Source of the DNA: Amblyornis subalaris
Lineage: Eukaryota > Chordata > Aves > Passeriformes > Ptilonorhynchidae
Reading direction: 5' to 3'
NCBI GenBank assembly: GCA_018881555.1
Contig: JACAXG010000112.1
Coordinates: forward strand, 310,001 to 374,000
Length of the DNA: 64,000 nucleotides
The notes beneath the pieces are model-generated. The model was given only the letters and a program-made list of their open reading frames with translations. It had not been told where the DNA came from and made no database searches. Positions 25,425-35,144 of the stretch are shown piece by piece. Both the position numbers and the translations under genes were made by a program. Position 1 is the first letter of the stretch; each line of letters opens with the position of its first letter.

Positions 25425-26562
25425 GAAACATTCCCTCACAGCATCCTTCTGGACAAGCTGTCCGGCTCTGGGACGAGCAGGTTCGTGGTGCACTGAGTAC
25501 AGAACTGGCTGAAGGACAGAGCTCAAAGAGTTGCAGTGAATGGGCTGCATCTGGCTGGTGACCAGCCATCAGTGGCATTCCTCAGGATTCAATTCTGTGC
25601 CAGTTCTGTTTAGTATCTTTATCAATTGTCTGAGTGAAGGAGGCGAATGCANCATTAGAAAGTTTGACGATGATACCAAACTCGGGGCTGCTGTTGACTC
25701 TCTTAAGGGACAAAGTGTCTTGCAGAAAGATCTGGATAGATTGCAGTTTTAGATAATTATTAATGGGAATAAATTTAACAACTTCAAATACCTGGTTATG
25801 CACCTGAAATGGAGTTACAATGGACTTACAAATGGAGTTACAAAGTATAAACTGGGAGAGAGGTGGCTGGAGAGCAGCCCTGCACAAAGGGATCTCAGGG
25901 TGCTGGCCAGTAGCAGATTCAATCGGAGTCAGGGTGCCCTGACAACACAGAGTACAAGCCACATCCCAGGGTGCATCAAACACAGCATCAACAGCCAATC
26001 AAGGGAAGTAAACATCCCTCTGTATGCAGCATTGGTGCAGCCTCACCTGGAGTTCTGTGTGCATTTCTGGACCCACAATTTATGAAGGGTATGAAGGTCC
26101 TTGAAGGTGTCCAGAGAAGGGCAACAAAGCTGGTGCAAAGGCTGGAAGGAACATCCTATAAGGAGTGGGTGAGGACTTTGGGCTTGTCTAGTTTGGAGAA
26201 AGGGAAGCTTAGGGTTGACCACATGGCTCTCCACAGCTTTGTGAAGATGGGAAGTGGAGGCTGAAGTGCTGATNTCTTTTCCNTGGTATCCAGTGATAGG
26301 GTGCATGGGAAAGGCTCAAAGGTGCATCGGGACAGTTCAGACTGAATATTAGGCAGCTTTTCTTTACGAAGAGGGTGATCAACCACAGGAACAGGCTTCC
26401 TAGANGGGTGGTCCATCCCCCAAGACTGTCAATGTTTAAGAGGCATTTGGACAATGCCCTTAACAAGGTGCTTTAACTTTTGGTCAGCACTGAATTGGTC
26501 AGGCAGTTGGAATAAGTCATCACTATAGACCCCTTCCAACTGAAATACTCAATTCTATTCTG
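25425..26562 (+). mobile_element. CR1 LINE, 1.1 kb with reverse-transcriptase C-terminal half and 3' tail
   Basis: The 5' truncation point falls inside the reverse transcriptase. The start encodes a worn 'HSILLDKL' segment. Around 25600-25690 come the RT signatures VLFSIFIN and FDDDTKLGAAVD, equivalent to the FADDTKL catalytic box with A replaced by D. At 25798-26085 follow the C-terminal blocks ESSPAQRDLRVL, GCIKHSINSQSREVN, PLYAALVQPHLEFCV and FWTHN. The 3' UTR from about 26260 ends in 'cccttccaactgaaatactc' and aattctattctg, an alternative CR1 tail type. The frame is broken by stops (for example at 25750) and Ns, so it is a dead copy. The minus-strand 138-codon frame at 25582-25998 is an antisense shadow. 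Confidence 0.93.
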
Positions 26563-29500
26563 GTGACCAAAGTCAGATTTCTCTCTAGAAATCTATGAGT
26601 CTTGTAGACTGATGAAGGGATAGGGATATCAATTTTTCCAATATCCATTGTTTTGCCATGGTCAGACATAATTTTCACACACTGTGCTAAAGTCAAGGGT
26701 CTGAAATCTCTGAAAATATATGGTCCAAACAGGATTAACTTCTATCTCTGCCATCTTTTTGAAGCGACAGTGGCCAGAGGCAAGAACAGTTGGGCTGCAG
26801 CCAGTTCCATGGAATGCCTCTTAAAATGGATAGCTGAGACCATCTCCCACTCCTCTGAATGATGTGGTAGGTCTAGACAGGTATGGTATTCTTCTTGATT
26901 TGTGCGNTTTTTTTTCTTTTTTTCATTTTCACACCATTTTCTCTCTCTAAAAATAAAAATAATTAATAAAGAAATATAGTATACTAGGCTTTTTTGTATA
27001 GTCCATAAATGAAAATTAGACCTCAGACTTTGGGAGTTTTTTTTCTATTGTACACTAATAAAATTTGAGATTTAATATGCAAACTCGAGGCTCTTGCACA
27101 GCTCTTGAGCAGAAAATGTTTGTTGTTTGTTTTCTTTTCATTTTGTATGTTCTTAATCAGGAACTGTAGGCTAGATACCGATGTAAGTACACCTGTTCCC
27201 TTTTGGAACCTGGACTTCTTGTGCTTTGTCTTTGCCTTCATCACTGGAACCCGGGAATGAAAGAGATAATGCACACCCTCATTGCATCACAGCCTGCTGT
27301 AAAGCCACTGTATGCTTGGGTATCTAAGGATATAGACCCCAGGTTATATTTTTAGTGTACTCTGTCTGTTCCTCAAATCATCAGTCCACCTTTTAACAAC
27401 TTACTAAAGAAGTCCAGCAATGTGACCACTTTGTTGTCCATTTCTACAATTTCTGTGGATTAGGAAATCTTAGTGCAACCTATTCTGCTGTAGCTGTAAT
27501 TTTAAATTTCATGGTTGTGGATATTACTCATTGTGGTTAATTACAATGTTAGTATGAGTGATGAAATAGATGTAATTGATTAAAAAAAAAATCCTTTTAA
27601 TTTTCATTTTATTCAGGAAATCTACTACCTTATTCTTAAGGTGCCTCATTCTGCATCATTTGAGAGACATCCTAGTGATGGTTCTTATTTTTCTAACTTG
27701 AAATAAATAAAACCCATTGTCGTTCTCAAATAACAACAATACATACAATACTTTTGCTAAATTTCTTTGGTCTTGACTGGTTGTTTCTTGATGTGTTTCA
27801 AATAGCAACAATTACATTTTCTTTTCTACTCTGACCTGAGTCTACTAGAGTTTTAGTTGTCACAGTTTGTGATGTGCTGTGTTTGCACTCTTCTAAAATT
27901 TAATTTAAAAAATTAAAATTCCCTTTTTCCTTTGCGTTAAGGACAAATGCCTACTTTTTAGTATCCTGCAGGTTGTGAATAATTTATGGAAATAAAATGT
28001 TCCTGTTTAGCCTTCACAAGCAATACTGACAGCACTGTGAAATCACAGCTGCACAGTGCTACTTGCTTTAATATTAAATTCAGCAGCCATGGGAAAACCC
28101 CACGAATCCCGGAAGCCTCAAATAAAGTAAACAATCTAATGGGGAATGAACAACAGCAATGTACTAGTGATTGTGGGTTATACATACATGTAAATTGCTT
28201 GGACAATATGTATTATTTTACATTTTTTATGTACACAGAAAAAGATATATGATAATGGGACTGTATTTGCAGCGTATCTGTATGTATACACAGCCTTGCA
28301 AACATAAATCCACCTATAGACAGAGTATATAATCTTTCTGACTTATATCAATATCTGATGCTGTGGAGTCCAAAGAAAAATGAAAAGAATCAGAAGAAAA
28401 GATCACTTTCCAAATGCTGCCAATACTAATATGACTTTCAAGAGATAGATTATATGATTTTCAAATATAAAAAATTTGGGGCATTCTCAAAGTCTGACTT
28501 TCCTTAATGAGATTTTTTTCTTGGTAAACCCAGTATTTGATAGAAAAATCTGTGTTTCTTCAGAAAACAATTCATAGGAAGGTATTCTACACATTTCCCT
28601 CTTCTGCTCTGGCTAAGCTTGTATAATCTTATTTACCATATACTAGGGGTAATGTAGGAAGGTATTTTCGCCACACACATCAGCTGTAATGTCTGTAAGT
28701 CAGAGTTTATAAGAAAATGCACACATATGTGTGGAGAAGCAGTTATAAAAATATATATATGTAAATGGAGATGGTGTATAAGCAGTGTGTTAGAACAAAA
28801 GGAAGGAGGCATAAAGAAGAATAGAATATTAGAGGTTTTGAAGAAAAATAGGTTAATTGTAATNAAATGAAATTTACAATTTAAATTTTGAGCTAGATCT
28901 TTGAATCACAATCTGCAAATAAAAATACTATTAAATAATCCAATCCTTTCAAACTAACTTCAAATAAATATTTTNCAACATATTTGAAAGTCAAGACCTC
29001 AGTAGAGGGATTTTTGATGCAGGTCACAGAGTCTGGATTGAATATTTTTAACATATTGACACCAATCAAACTGCCCAAGCTGCAAAAAATACCATATTTT
29101 AATGAAATTTTGATTAGTACTAAACTTTAGTCTTTAAAAAAATATTTTTATATATGTATATATATATATCCGCATATATTAGCAGAATAATTCACTTATA
29201 CATAACTAAATGAGACTTCTGATCTCTCTAGGGATAGATTAAATATAAGAATAATCCTATTTGAAGTGGTAATATATAATTTGACTTTTAATCATCTGTC
29301 ATGCAATTTCAGTCAAAGGATACATACATATACCTTAGGAATATCAATTTCCTATCCGTTTTCTAGTGTAAGTTAGCATGTCTTATTAAATTCAAAGTAA
29401 TTGTTTTCCCCNTGAGGATTTTTAGCAATAACACTTGGCCATTTATCTGCAAGAACTTTAATATAAATATCATTCAACTTGCCGAAGTCAAGGTCATTCA

Positions 29501-29596
29501 CAGACTTTGGTAACAGCAGGAGATGACATCTTATACAAAATATCTGTTCATATATAAGTGGAAATATTAAATACTTGTTCACATTAAAAAGAGAGA
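26563..29596. other. Unique AT-rich non-coding sequence
   Basis: No gene or dispersed repeat was recognised. A T-rich run occurs near 26907-26925 and a short TA-rich tract at about 29148-29178. Confidence 0.5.
29148..29178. repeat. (TA)n-rich tract
   Basis: An imperfect TATATA run with single-base interruptions. Confidence 0.7.
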
Positions 29597-29758
29597 AGAT
29601 TTAGATTAGATATTTGGAGAAATCCTTTAGTGTGAGGGTGGAGAGGTACTGGAACAGGTGGGCCAGAAAACTTATGGATATCCCATTCCTAGAAGTGTTT
29701 AAGGCCGTGTTGGGTTGGCTCTCTGAGCAACCTGGTCTAGTGGAAGACATCCCTGTGG
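29597..29758 (+). mobile_element. CR1 LINE fragment lacking its 3' tail
   Basis: It matches the ORF2 end and start of the CR1 3' UTR: 'agatttagattagatatttg', 'tgtgagggtggagaggtact', 'gtgttaaggccgtg'-like text and 'ctctgagcaacctggtctag'. Recognisable sequence stops at about 29758. The remaining ~50 bp of 3' UTR and the ATTCTRTG tail are missing. Confidence 0.85.
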
Positions 29759-31294
29759 TATTATTTCTTAATACCACACAAAATTGTAGCTACTCTTGAT
29801 AATTTAAATATAATAGTTCAAGCACTTACAATTGTATGCAAAAGATCTCTTTAAATGCATTTTCAATGCATTTTCTTTCATGAAAGTTTCTATGACTTGT
29901 ATTTGCAGAAGGAATATTGTTCATATATTATTAAAAAATCCTCCTAAGCTGAAATCAACACTGGAAAAAAAAAAAAATCTGTGCCACAAAGGAAAGATAA
30001 AANAATTTTTTTAATTTTAAAATCTATTGAAGTTTTTCTAGCATGAAATATTAAGATATTAATATATTTTCAGGACACTTCTAAACACTTTTCCCACTGA
30101 TTTTTATTTCAATCAACGCAATGCTTTCAACACGAAACGGACATGTGCGTCTGAGAACGTGTTTAATAGCAATTTCATATATCTGCTAGCAAGTACTCCT
30201 ATTCATACAAATACTCATTGTAAGTGTCAAAAACCCGTAGTACATTTGTAAAAATTTAAAGTTTGAATGCAGATGTTTACAAAGACTATTTACTTTAAAA
30301 TGCTAGAAGAAGCATCCCAATTTCCTGAAAGCAACTAAGAAGCAATTATATATAAAGTTCTACATATATGAATAATTCTGTNGAACTCAATGGTAATTTT
30401 GAGATATGACCAAGTTCATGACATGATTTTTTATAGGGTAAGGACATACAAAGTGGAAACAAGGAAAAAACTGTCACAATCTTCCTTGATTTTGGTTACA
30501 TTTAAACAAATGGAGCTACCAGAAATGAGTCCAAGAGAACTATTATGATAAGTTCCAATAATATCNAAAGCATACTTACAAAAGCACTAGTTGAAGTTGA
30601 AATACTGCTCTAAACACTACATTTTACATCTACCATCTACTTTCAGTTTCTAAATTTGGATATTCTATAATCCAGTGGAGAGATATCTGCTGCTTTAGAG
30701 AATTGAAAATCATTGTGAATATGGAACAAGATGACCAAGACCCTTTCCTTAAGGTACACAGTGTTTACCTGTGGATTTCCACAGAATGCACGTTCATAAT
30801 GAAAGTTTCATATACAATTTTATTCTTTAGTTTCATAATATTATTATGAACTCTCCAAGTTTTCAATAACTAAAGTTTTATTGCAGCATTATCATTTTGT
30901 TACAGATGGTTTACTGTATACTGTAACCAGTTTGTGGTGTTGCAGCTGGGTTTTTTGTTGTGCTTGTTTGTTTGGGTTTTTTTGCCCCCAAAGCTACCCT
31001 GCAGCTTGATTCTTTTTATTATTGAGAATTTTTATGAAGATTAAAAATTTTCTTTCTGATTTCCAAATCACCATTTCTTTTTAATTAACTGTAAATAAGA
31101 GGTAACTTCAAATTTTCCTTTATATATTNTCTTCAAAATGTGCATAGGTTTTCATATGCCTCTCTTGGGCATATTTGCTGTGTATAAACAGTCATCCATT
31201 TTTCAAAGATTATCTTATTACATAGATGAGCATTAATGGCTCAATTAAGGAGTTGGATTCTACTGTATGAAATTCAATTATGCTTTTAAAGGAT
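29759..31294. other. Unique AT-rich non-coding sequence
   Basis: Nothing recognisable apart from short A and T runs and a G/T-rich patch near 30945-30985. Confidence 0.5.
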
Positions 31295-32065
31295 AAGTCT
31301 AGGGGAAATCTTGCTTAACATTTCCACTAATGGCCTTGGCACAGAAAAAAAAAATGTGCTGATAAAAAATGCTGATGACACAAAGTCATGAAAGGAGTTT
31401 GTCAATAAAATCATGTTTTGGGATAAAGTACGGAAAAAAATTACTTTGAAGGCAGAAGTAACTGAGGTAGGAAAAAATTTAACAATTCAGAATTCAAGGT
31501 CAATACCTGTAATTAAAAGATTCTGTGCTACAAATGGACTTGGATATACTCCCCAGTTGAAGAATGACTTTGAACTACCCCTGTGGCACAACCACAAGAA
31601 AGCAAAACAGACTGAACAATCAAAATATCAAACAAGTTAGGTATTCCAGAAATAGGAAAATATTCTTAATGGTGTGCAGAGTCACTGGAAACATGGTACA
31701 GTGTAATCATAGAGGTTAAGGTAATAGAGCTTAAAGGTAATTGTGGCGCTGATGTAAAGAAAGGCAATTTGTATGATCAGAAAAATGGAAAATCTGTCCT
31801 ATTAATAAATCGGAGCTCTTGAGCAGTTTAACTTACGATTTAAATGCTGAGAGGATGACTGCTGTTCATAAATGTGCTGGAGAAATCCAAGGAGCAAACA
31901 CTTTGGAGGAAAAGTAAAAATTTACACTAAAATACTTTGCTATTACAACATTAAATCACTCTCAGTCACAGATATATTTAGACTGGGAAATAAGACCATG
32001 GTCCTACTACCAGAACAATGTAGTTTCATATCTGTCTTCCAACAGGAGCAGAAAGAACAATAAAC
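31295..32065 (+). mobile_element. Very decayed LINE, probably an ancient CR1 relative
   Basis: Around 31318-31348 the DNA reads as NISTNGLGT, comparable to the CR1 box NIFINDLG. Around 31370-31385 'gctgatgacacaaagt' reads ADDTK, the reverse-transcriptase catalytic box. Downstream, about 31413-31640, a 75-codon frame stays open but does not match the CR1 C-terminus I know. The rest is broken by many stops. The boundaries are guesses and the family is uncertain. Confidence 0.42.
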
Positions 32066-32614
32066 CCTGAAAGGGATATGAGGTGTGGTGGGGAGGTATT
32101 CAGATTTTCTACTGCAGGTGTCATCATTATATGTCAGAAGATGCAAGATGTGGCATCATTAGGTACTAGATAATTTGAGGTGTCCATCATTTCCTTGACA
32201 CTAGAAGTGAAATTTAACACTGAAATTCATCTTAGTCACTCCAGCAGGCAGCTAGAAGAAAAACAGATTTATCTATTTTTGTATATTTATGTAAAGGGAT
32301 TTGTTGTGGTTTTGCCATTTCTATGAAATTGGATCTAATGACCTATTTGTTTCATTCACGACCTGCAAATACGTTTCTTTTTCTGCTTCATGTTTTCCAC
32401 AAGGGTTCTAAACATTACATTCCAGATTTACATAGCCCTAGAGTTTTCAGAGGTCACTGAACTATTCAGTTTTGTTTAGTTTTTTTTTTCCACATGCACT
32501 GAATTTTGTGCCATAATTCTGTTGGACCTTTAGCTTTATCTGTAATACTTTCTAGAATAGTTGTTTTCCCATCACTGGCCTTTAAATTTGTTTAAAAAAT
32601 AAATTGTATCTGCT

Positions 32615-32770
32615 ATCATTGTGGTTTGGTTTTGGTGAGCGGTTTTCTGGTCATTTTTGTTATTTTGTTGGGTTTTTGTAGGTGATGTTTTTTGGGGTTT
32701 TTTTGCTTGGTTTTGGTTTTGGNTTTTTTTTGGTTGTTTTGGATTTTTGTTTGGGTAGGATTTTTAAATG
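32615..32770. repeat. G/T-rich strand-asymmetric low-complexity tract
   Basis: The plus strand is almost only G and T, with runs such as 'ggttttggttttgg' and T8, and is nearly free of C. No clear repeat unit. Smaller tracts of the same texture lie near 18730-18820 and 30945-30985. Confidence 0.75.
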
Positions 32771-33687
32771 AAAAAAAGGGGAAAGTTTTTTGTGTCCTAG
32801 AGAAAAGTGTTTATTAGAATTCAGTGTTCACACTGAAAGGCTGTGGACAAACCAATGTATTTTAAGTGTCCACTACTGCTAAAGAACATACTTCTCTTGA
32901 AAGAAAATGAGAAAGGACATCTGTTCTTTATAGTCTGAAAAGAGCTCATGTACAAAGACTTCTTAACTAAACTGCTAAACTTGTTTGTTTTAGTCATGGT
33001 ATTACGGTTCATTAAGCTCCAGCCCTCCTAATCTTCACTGAGGTCCTCAGCCTAGATAATCTACTTGCTTGAAGCAAAATCCAATATTTGCAGCAAAACT
33101 GGATTCAGGATTAGATGACGTGACAAGCAGTAGAATACTAAATAAACTACTGCTTAACAGAGCATTTATTAAAGTACATTTCCAAATGGTTAATAACATA
33201 TATGCTCACTGTTCCTTACCTACTGTTATAACATTTTTCTTCTTCACATATTTTAACTCAAAGCCTTACTTTCACCTTAACAGAATTAGTTTTGGCGGGN
33301 TTTTTTTTAACATTTACCCTTTCTTTCACCAAAGATTTAACAATCTGTGCCTGTACACACTTCCTGCATTTGCACTAAAGTAATTTTGCCATATAAAATG
33401 CATGTGGAAGATGCTGCAGATTTTCATCTTGGGGTTTTTTTGTTGTTTGTGTTGAAGGGGTTTATGTCAAGTGTCTTTCTGCACGTTTGGTGGTCACAGA
33501 TCTTCCAAAAAGCAGTTACGGAACATATGCAGTAAAACTGCATGTTCACAGTAGGTTAAACAACAGATGCACCATCTGTGCATTACAATTGGAGAATCTT
33601 TTTGAGTCTGAAGAGGTTGGTAGTGAGGATTATGCCTGTGGTCTCCAAAGTCCTTAACCACATCAGAGCACTGCAATAATAGCCCCA
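32771..33687. other. Unique non-coding sequence
   Basis: No gene was seen. A hairpin lies at 33563-33579 (7 bp arms ACAGATG/CATCTGT, loop cac). A 104-codon AT-rich frame at 33069-33383 is probably chance. Confidence 0.5.
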
Positions 33688-34237
33688 TATATTAATTTCA
33701 GANGGGATAAAGTTAATTTTCTTCATAGTAGGTAGTATGGAGTAANGTTTGGATTTGTACTGGAAACAGCATCGATAACACAGGGATGTTTTAGTTGTTG
33801 CTGAGCAATGCTTACACAGCATCAAGGCCTTTTCTGCTTCTCACTCCAGCCTGCCAGCAAATGGGCTGGCAATGCACAAAGAGTTGGGAGGGGACACAGC
33901 CAGGACAGATGACCCAAACTGAACAAAGGGATATTCCATACCATATGGCATCATGCTCTACATATAAAGCCGGGGGAAGAAGGACATTCAGAGTGCTGGC
34001 CTTCGTCTTCCCTAGACATTTTTACGTGTGAGAGAGCCNTGCTTTCCTGGANATGGCTGAACACCCACCTGGTGATGGGAAGTGGTGAAAGAATTCCTTG
34101 CTTCGCTTTGCTTTGCTTGTGTGCACAGCTTTTGCTTTACCTGTTAAACTGTATTTATCTCAACCCATGAGTCTTACACAGGGAGAGTGAGTGAGTGGCA
34201 ATGCGATGCTTAGTTGCTGGATGGGGTTAAATTGTAT
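33688..34237 (+). mobile_element. Solo LTR, avian ERV family A (about 550 bp)
   Basis: The first 13 bases are worn, but from 33697 it follows the family: 'gggataaagttaattttctt', 'gatgttttagttgttgctga', 'aggccttttctgcttctcac', 'gggaggggacacagccagga' and 'caaagggatattccatacca', then TATA at 33961. Next come 'gagatggctgaacaccc'-like text, 'atttatctcaacccatgagt' and an ending near 'atggggttaaattgtat'. It shares the LTR body with the reversed copy at 4901-5471, including a 'gctttgctttgcttgtgtgc' stretch. No clear target duplication remains. Confidence 0.85.
33961..33969 (+). promoter_or_regulatory. TATA box of the family A LTR
   Basis: CATATAAAG, immediately after catcatgctcta, matches the position of the TATA element in the other family A copies. 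Confidence 0.6.
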
Positions 34238-34338
34238 TTTTCAGATGCAGGTGTTTATATATCATCTATTAAAATGTATATATTAAATGTATATATATTT
34301 TCAGATGCAGGTGTTTATATATCATCTATTAAAATGTA
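34237..34338. repeat. 60 bp tandem duplication at the 3' edge of the LTR
   Basis: The 41 bp segment starting tttcagatgcaggtgttt occurs at 34238-34278 and again, identical, at 34298-34338. The period is exactly 60 bp. The spacer is AT-rich (tatatattaaatgt). Confidence 0.95.
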
Positions 34339-34372
34339 AAAGTATATATTAAAATATATATTAATTATATAT

Positions 34373-34377
34373 CTGTT
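34373..34377. other. Target-site duplication, left copy (ctgtt)
   Basis: Identical to ctgtt at 35140-35144. Confidence 0.9.
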
Positions 34378-34650
34378 TGTGCTGGTTTGCCTGTAAACCA
34401 GCAGGGGAAATTAACCCCACACAAAATACCTCAAGAGATTTTAGGTCAAAATTACAATTTTAATAAAAAAGGTTAAAATAAATGCAGTAATACAGAAACA
34501 CGGGCTTAAACAAACCAACAGAGTCACGGTACAACCTGACACCCTGTTGACCAGGGTGGTAGCTGTGCAGTNCAGTTAGGCACTGGTCCTGCAGAAAGGC
34601 CTGGTAGTCCAGTCCCAGTAGTGGAGTGGAGTAGCTGAGTCCAATTCCAA

Positions 34651-34691
34651 GGAGTGGAGTGGAGTGGAGTGGATTGGAGTGGAGTTGAGTC
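34651..34691. repeat. (GGAGT)n minisatellite inside the family C LTR
   Basis: About eight GGAGT units with ggatt and gagtt variants. A shorter satellite of the same unit lies at 34617-34634. It falls downstream of the likely LTR transcription start, so it would be transcribed as ACTCC repeats. Confidence 0.9.
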
Positions 34692-34769
34692 GAGAGTCCT
34701 GTCGAGAGTGAATTCCTGAGAGTGGAGTCCCATCGAGTAGAGGGTCCTTTCTCCCATCCAAAACCCTTG

Positions 34770-34776
34770 TTTTATG
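34770..34776 (-). promoter_or_regulatory. TATA-like box (CATAAAA) of the family C LTR
   Basis: The minus strand reads CATAAAA, about 20 bp downstream of the GC box in the sense direction. Confidence 0.6.
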
Positions 34777-34795
34777 CTGTGTTTCTTGGTTGGCA

Positions 34796-34803
34796 CCGCC
34801 CCC
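34796..34803 (-). promoter_or_regulatory. GC box of the family C LTR
   Basis: The minus strand reads GGGGGCGG, an Sp1-type site between the CCAAT and TATA elements. A kappa-B-like GGGACTTTCA lies beside it at 34811-34820 on the plus strand. Confidence 0.55.
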
Positions 34804-34848
34804 AGGGGCAGGGACTTTCACAATGGAATAGGATCTTCCCGATGTTCT

Positions 34849-34853
34849 ATTGG
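34849..34853 (-). promoter_or_regulatory. CCAAT box of the family C LTR
   Basis: The minus strand reads CAACCAATAGAA, with CCAAT about 75 bp upstream of the TATA-like box. Confidence 0.55.
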
Positions 34854-34873
34854 TTGCTTCGGTAATGAGCTTG

Positions 34874-34933
34874 GATGATCCCTGTGGTCCTCTGATTATC
34901 CCTGTGGTCCTCTGATGATCCCCATGGTCCTCC
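34874..34933. repeat. 20 bp enhancer-like tandem repeat, three units
   Basis: Units are gatgatccctgtggtcctct, gattatccctgtggtcctct and gatgatccccatggtcctcc, followed by a partial gactctcc. They lie upstream of CCAAT in the LTR sense direction, where retroviral U3 enhancers are commonly repeated. Confidence 0.92.
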
Positions 34934-35035
34934 GACTCTCCAAGATCGGGCTATTAGTCAAACTGGGTGGTGCTAATGGGCCATTAGCTGAGATTAGATA
35001 ATCAGGATGGGTGGTGCTTGCTGTCGGCCAGAGTG

Positions 35036-35055
35036 CTTATCTCAGTTGAGATAAG
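35036..35055. promoter_or_regulatory. Palindromic double GATA motif in the LTR U3 region
   Basis: CTTATCTCA and TGAGATAAG form a perfect 9 bp inverted repeat around a 2-base centre, giving two opposed AGATAA/TTATCT GATA-factor cores. Confidence 0.6.
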
Positions 35056-35139
35056 GAGTCCCTCAAGGACCAGGTGTGTAATTATGAAATTTGTCCAGCT
35101 TTTGTGGGTGGTAATCGAATACATGACTAACCCAGGACA

Positions 35140-35144
35140 CTGTT
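35140..35144. other. Target-site duplication, right copy (ctgtt)
   Basis: Identical to 34373-34377. Confidence 0.9.

Larger units (their letters stand above)
34378..35139 (-). mobile_element. Solo LTR, avian ERV family C, intact (762 bp)
   Basis: Plus-strand ends are 'tgtgctggtttgcctgtaaa' and 'ctaacccaggaca', bounded by TG..CA and a perfect 5 bp target duplication (ctgtt). The minus strand is sense: it starts TGTCCTGGGTTAG, like the TGTCCTGG start of family A. The promoter elements and an ATTAAA polyadenylation-type signal (complement of tttaat, near 34454) also fall in the right order. In sense order it has a palindromic GATA site (35036-35055), three 20 bp repeats (34874-34933), CCAAT (34849-34853), a GC box (34796-34803), CATAAAA (34770-34776) and an ACTCC-type minisatellite (34651-34691). 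There are no internal retroviral genes. It is the best preserved and probably youngest LTR in the window. Confidence 0.92.

Noticed and set aside
25582..25998. 138-codon minus-strand frame
   Set aside because: It is the antisense of the CR1 reverse-transcriptase fragment at 25425-26562.
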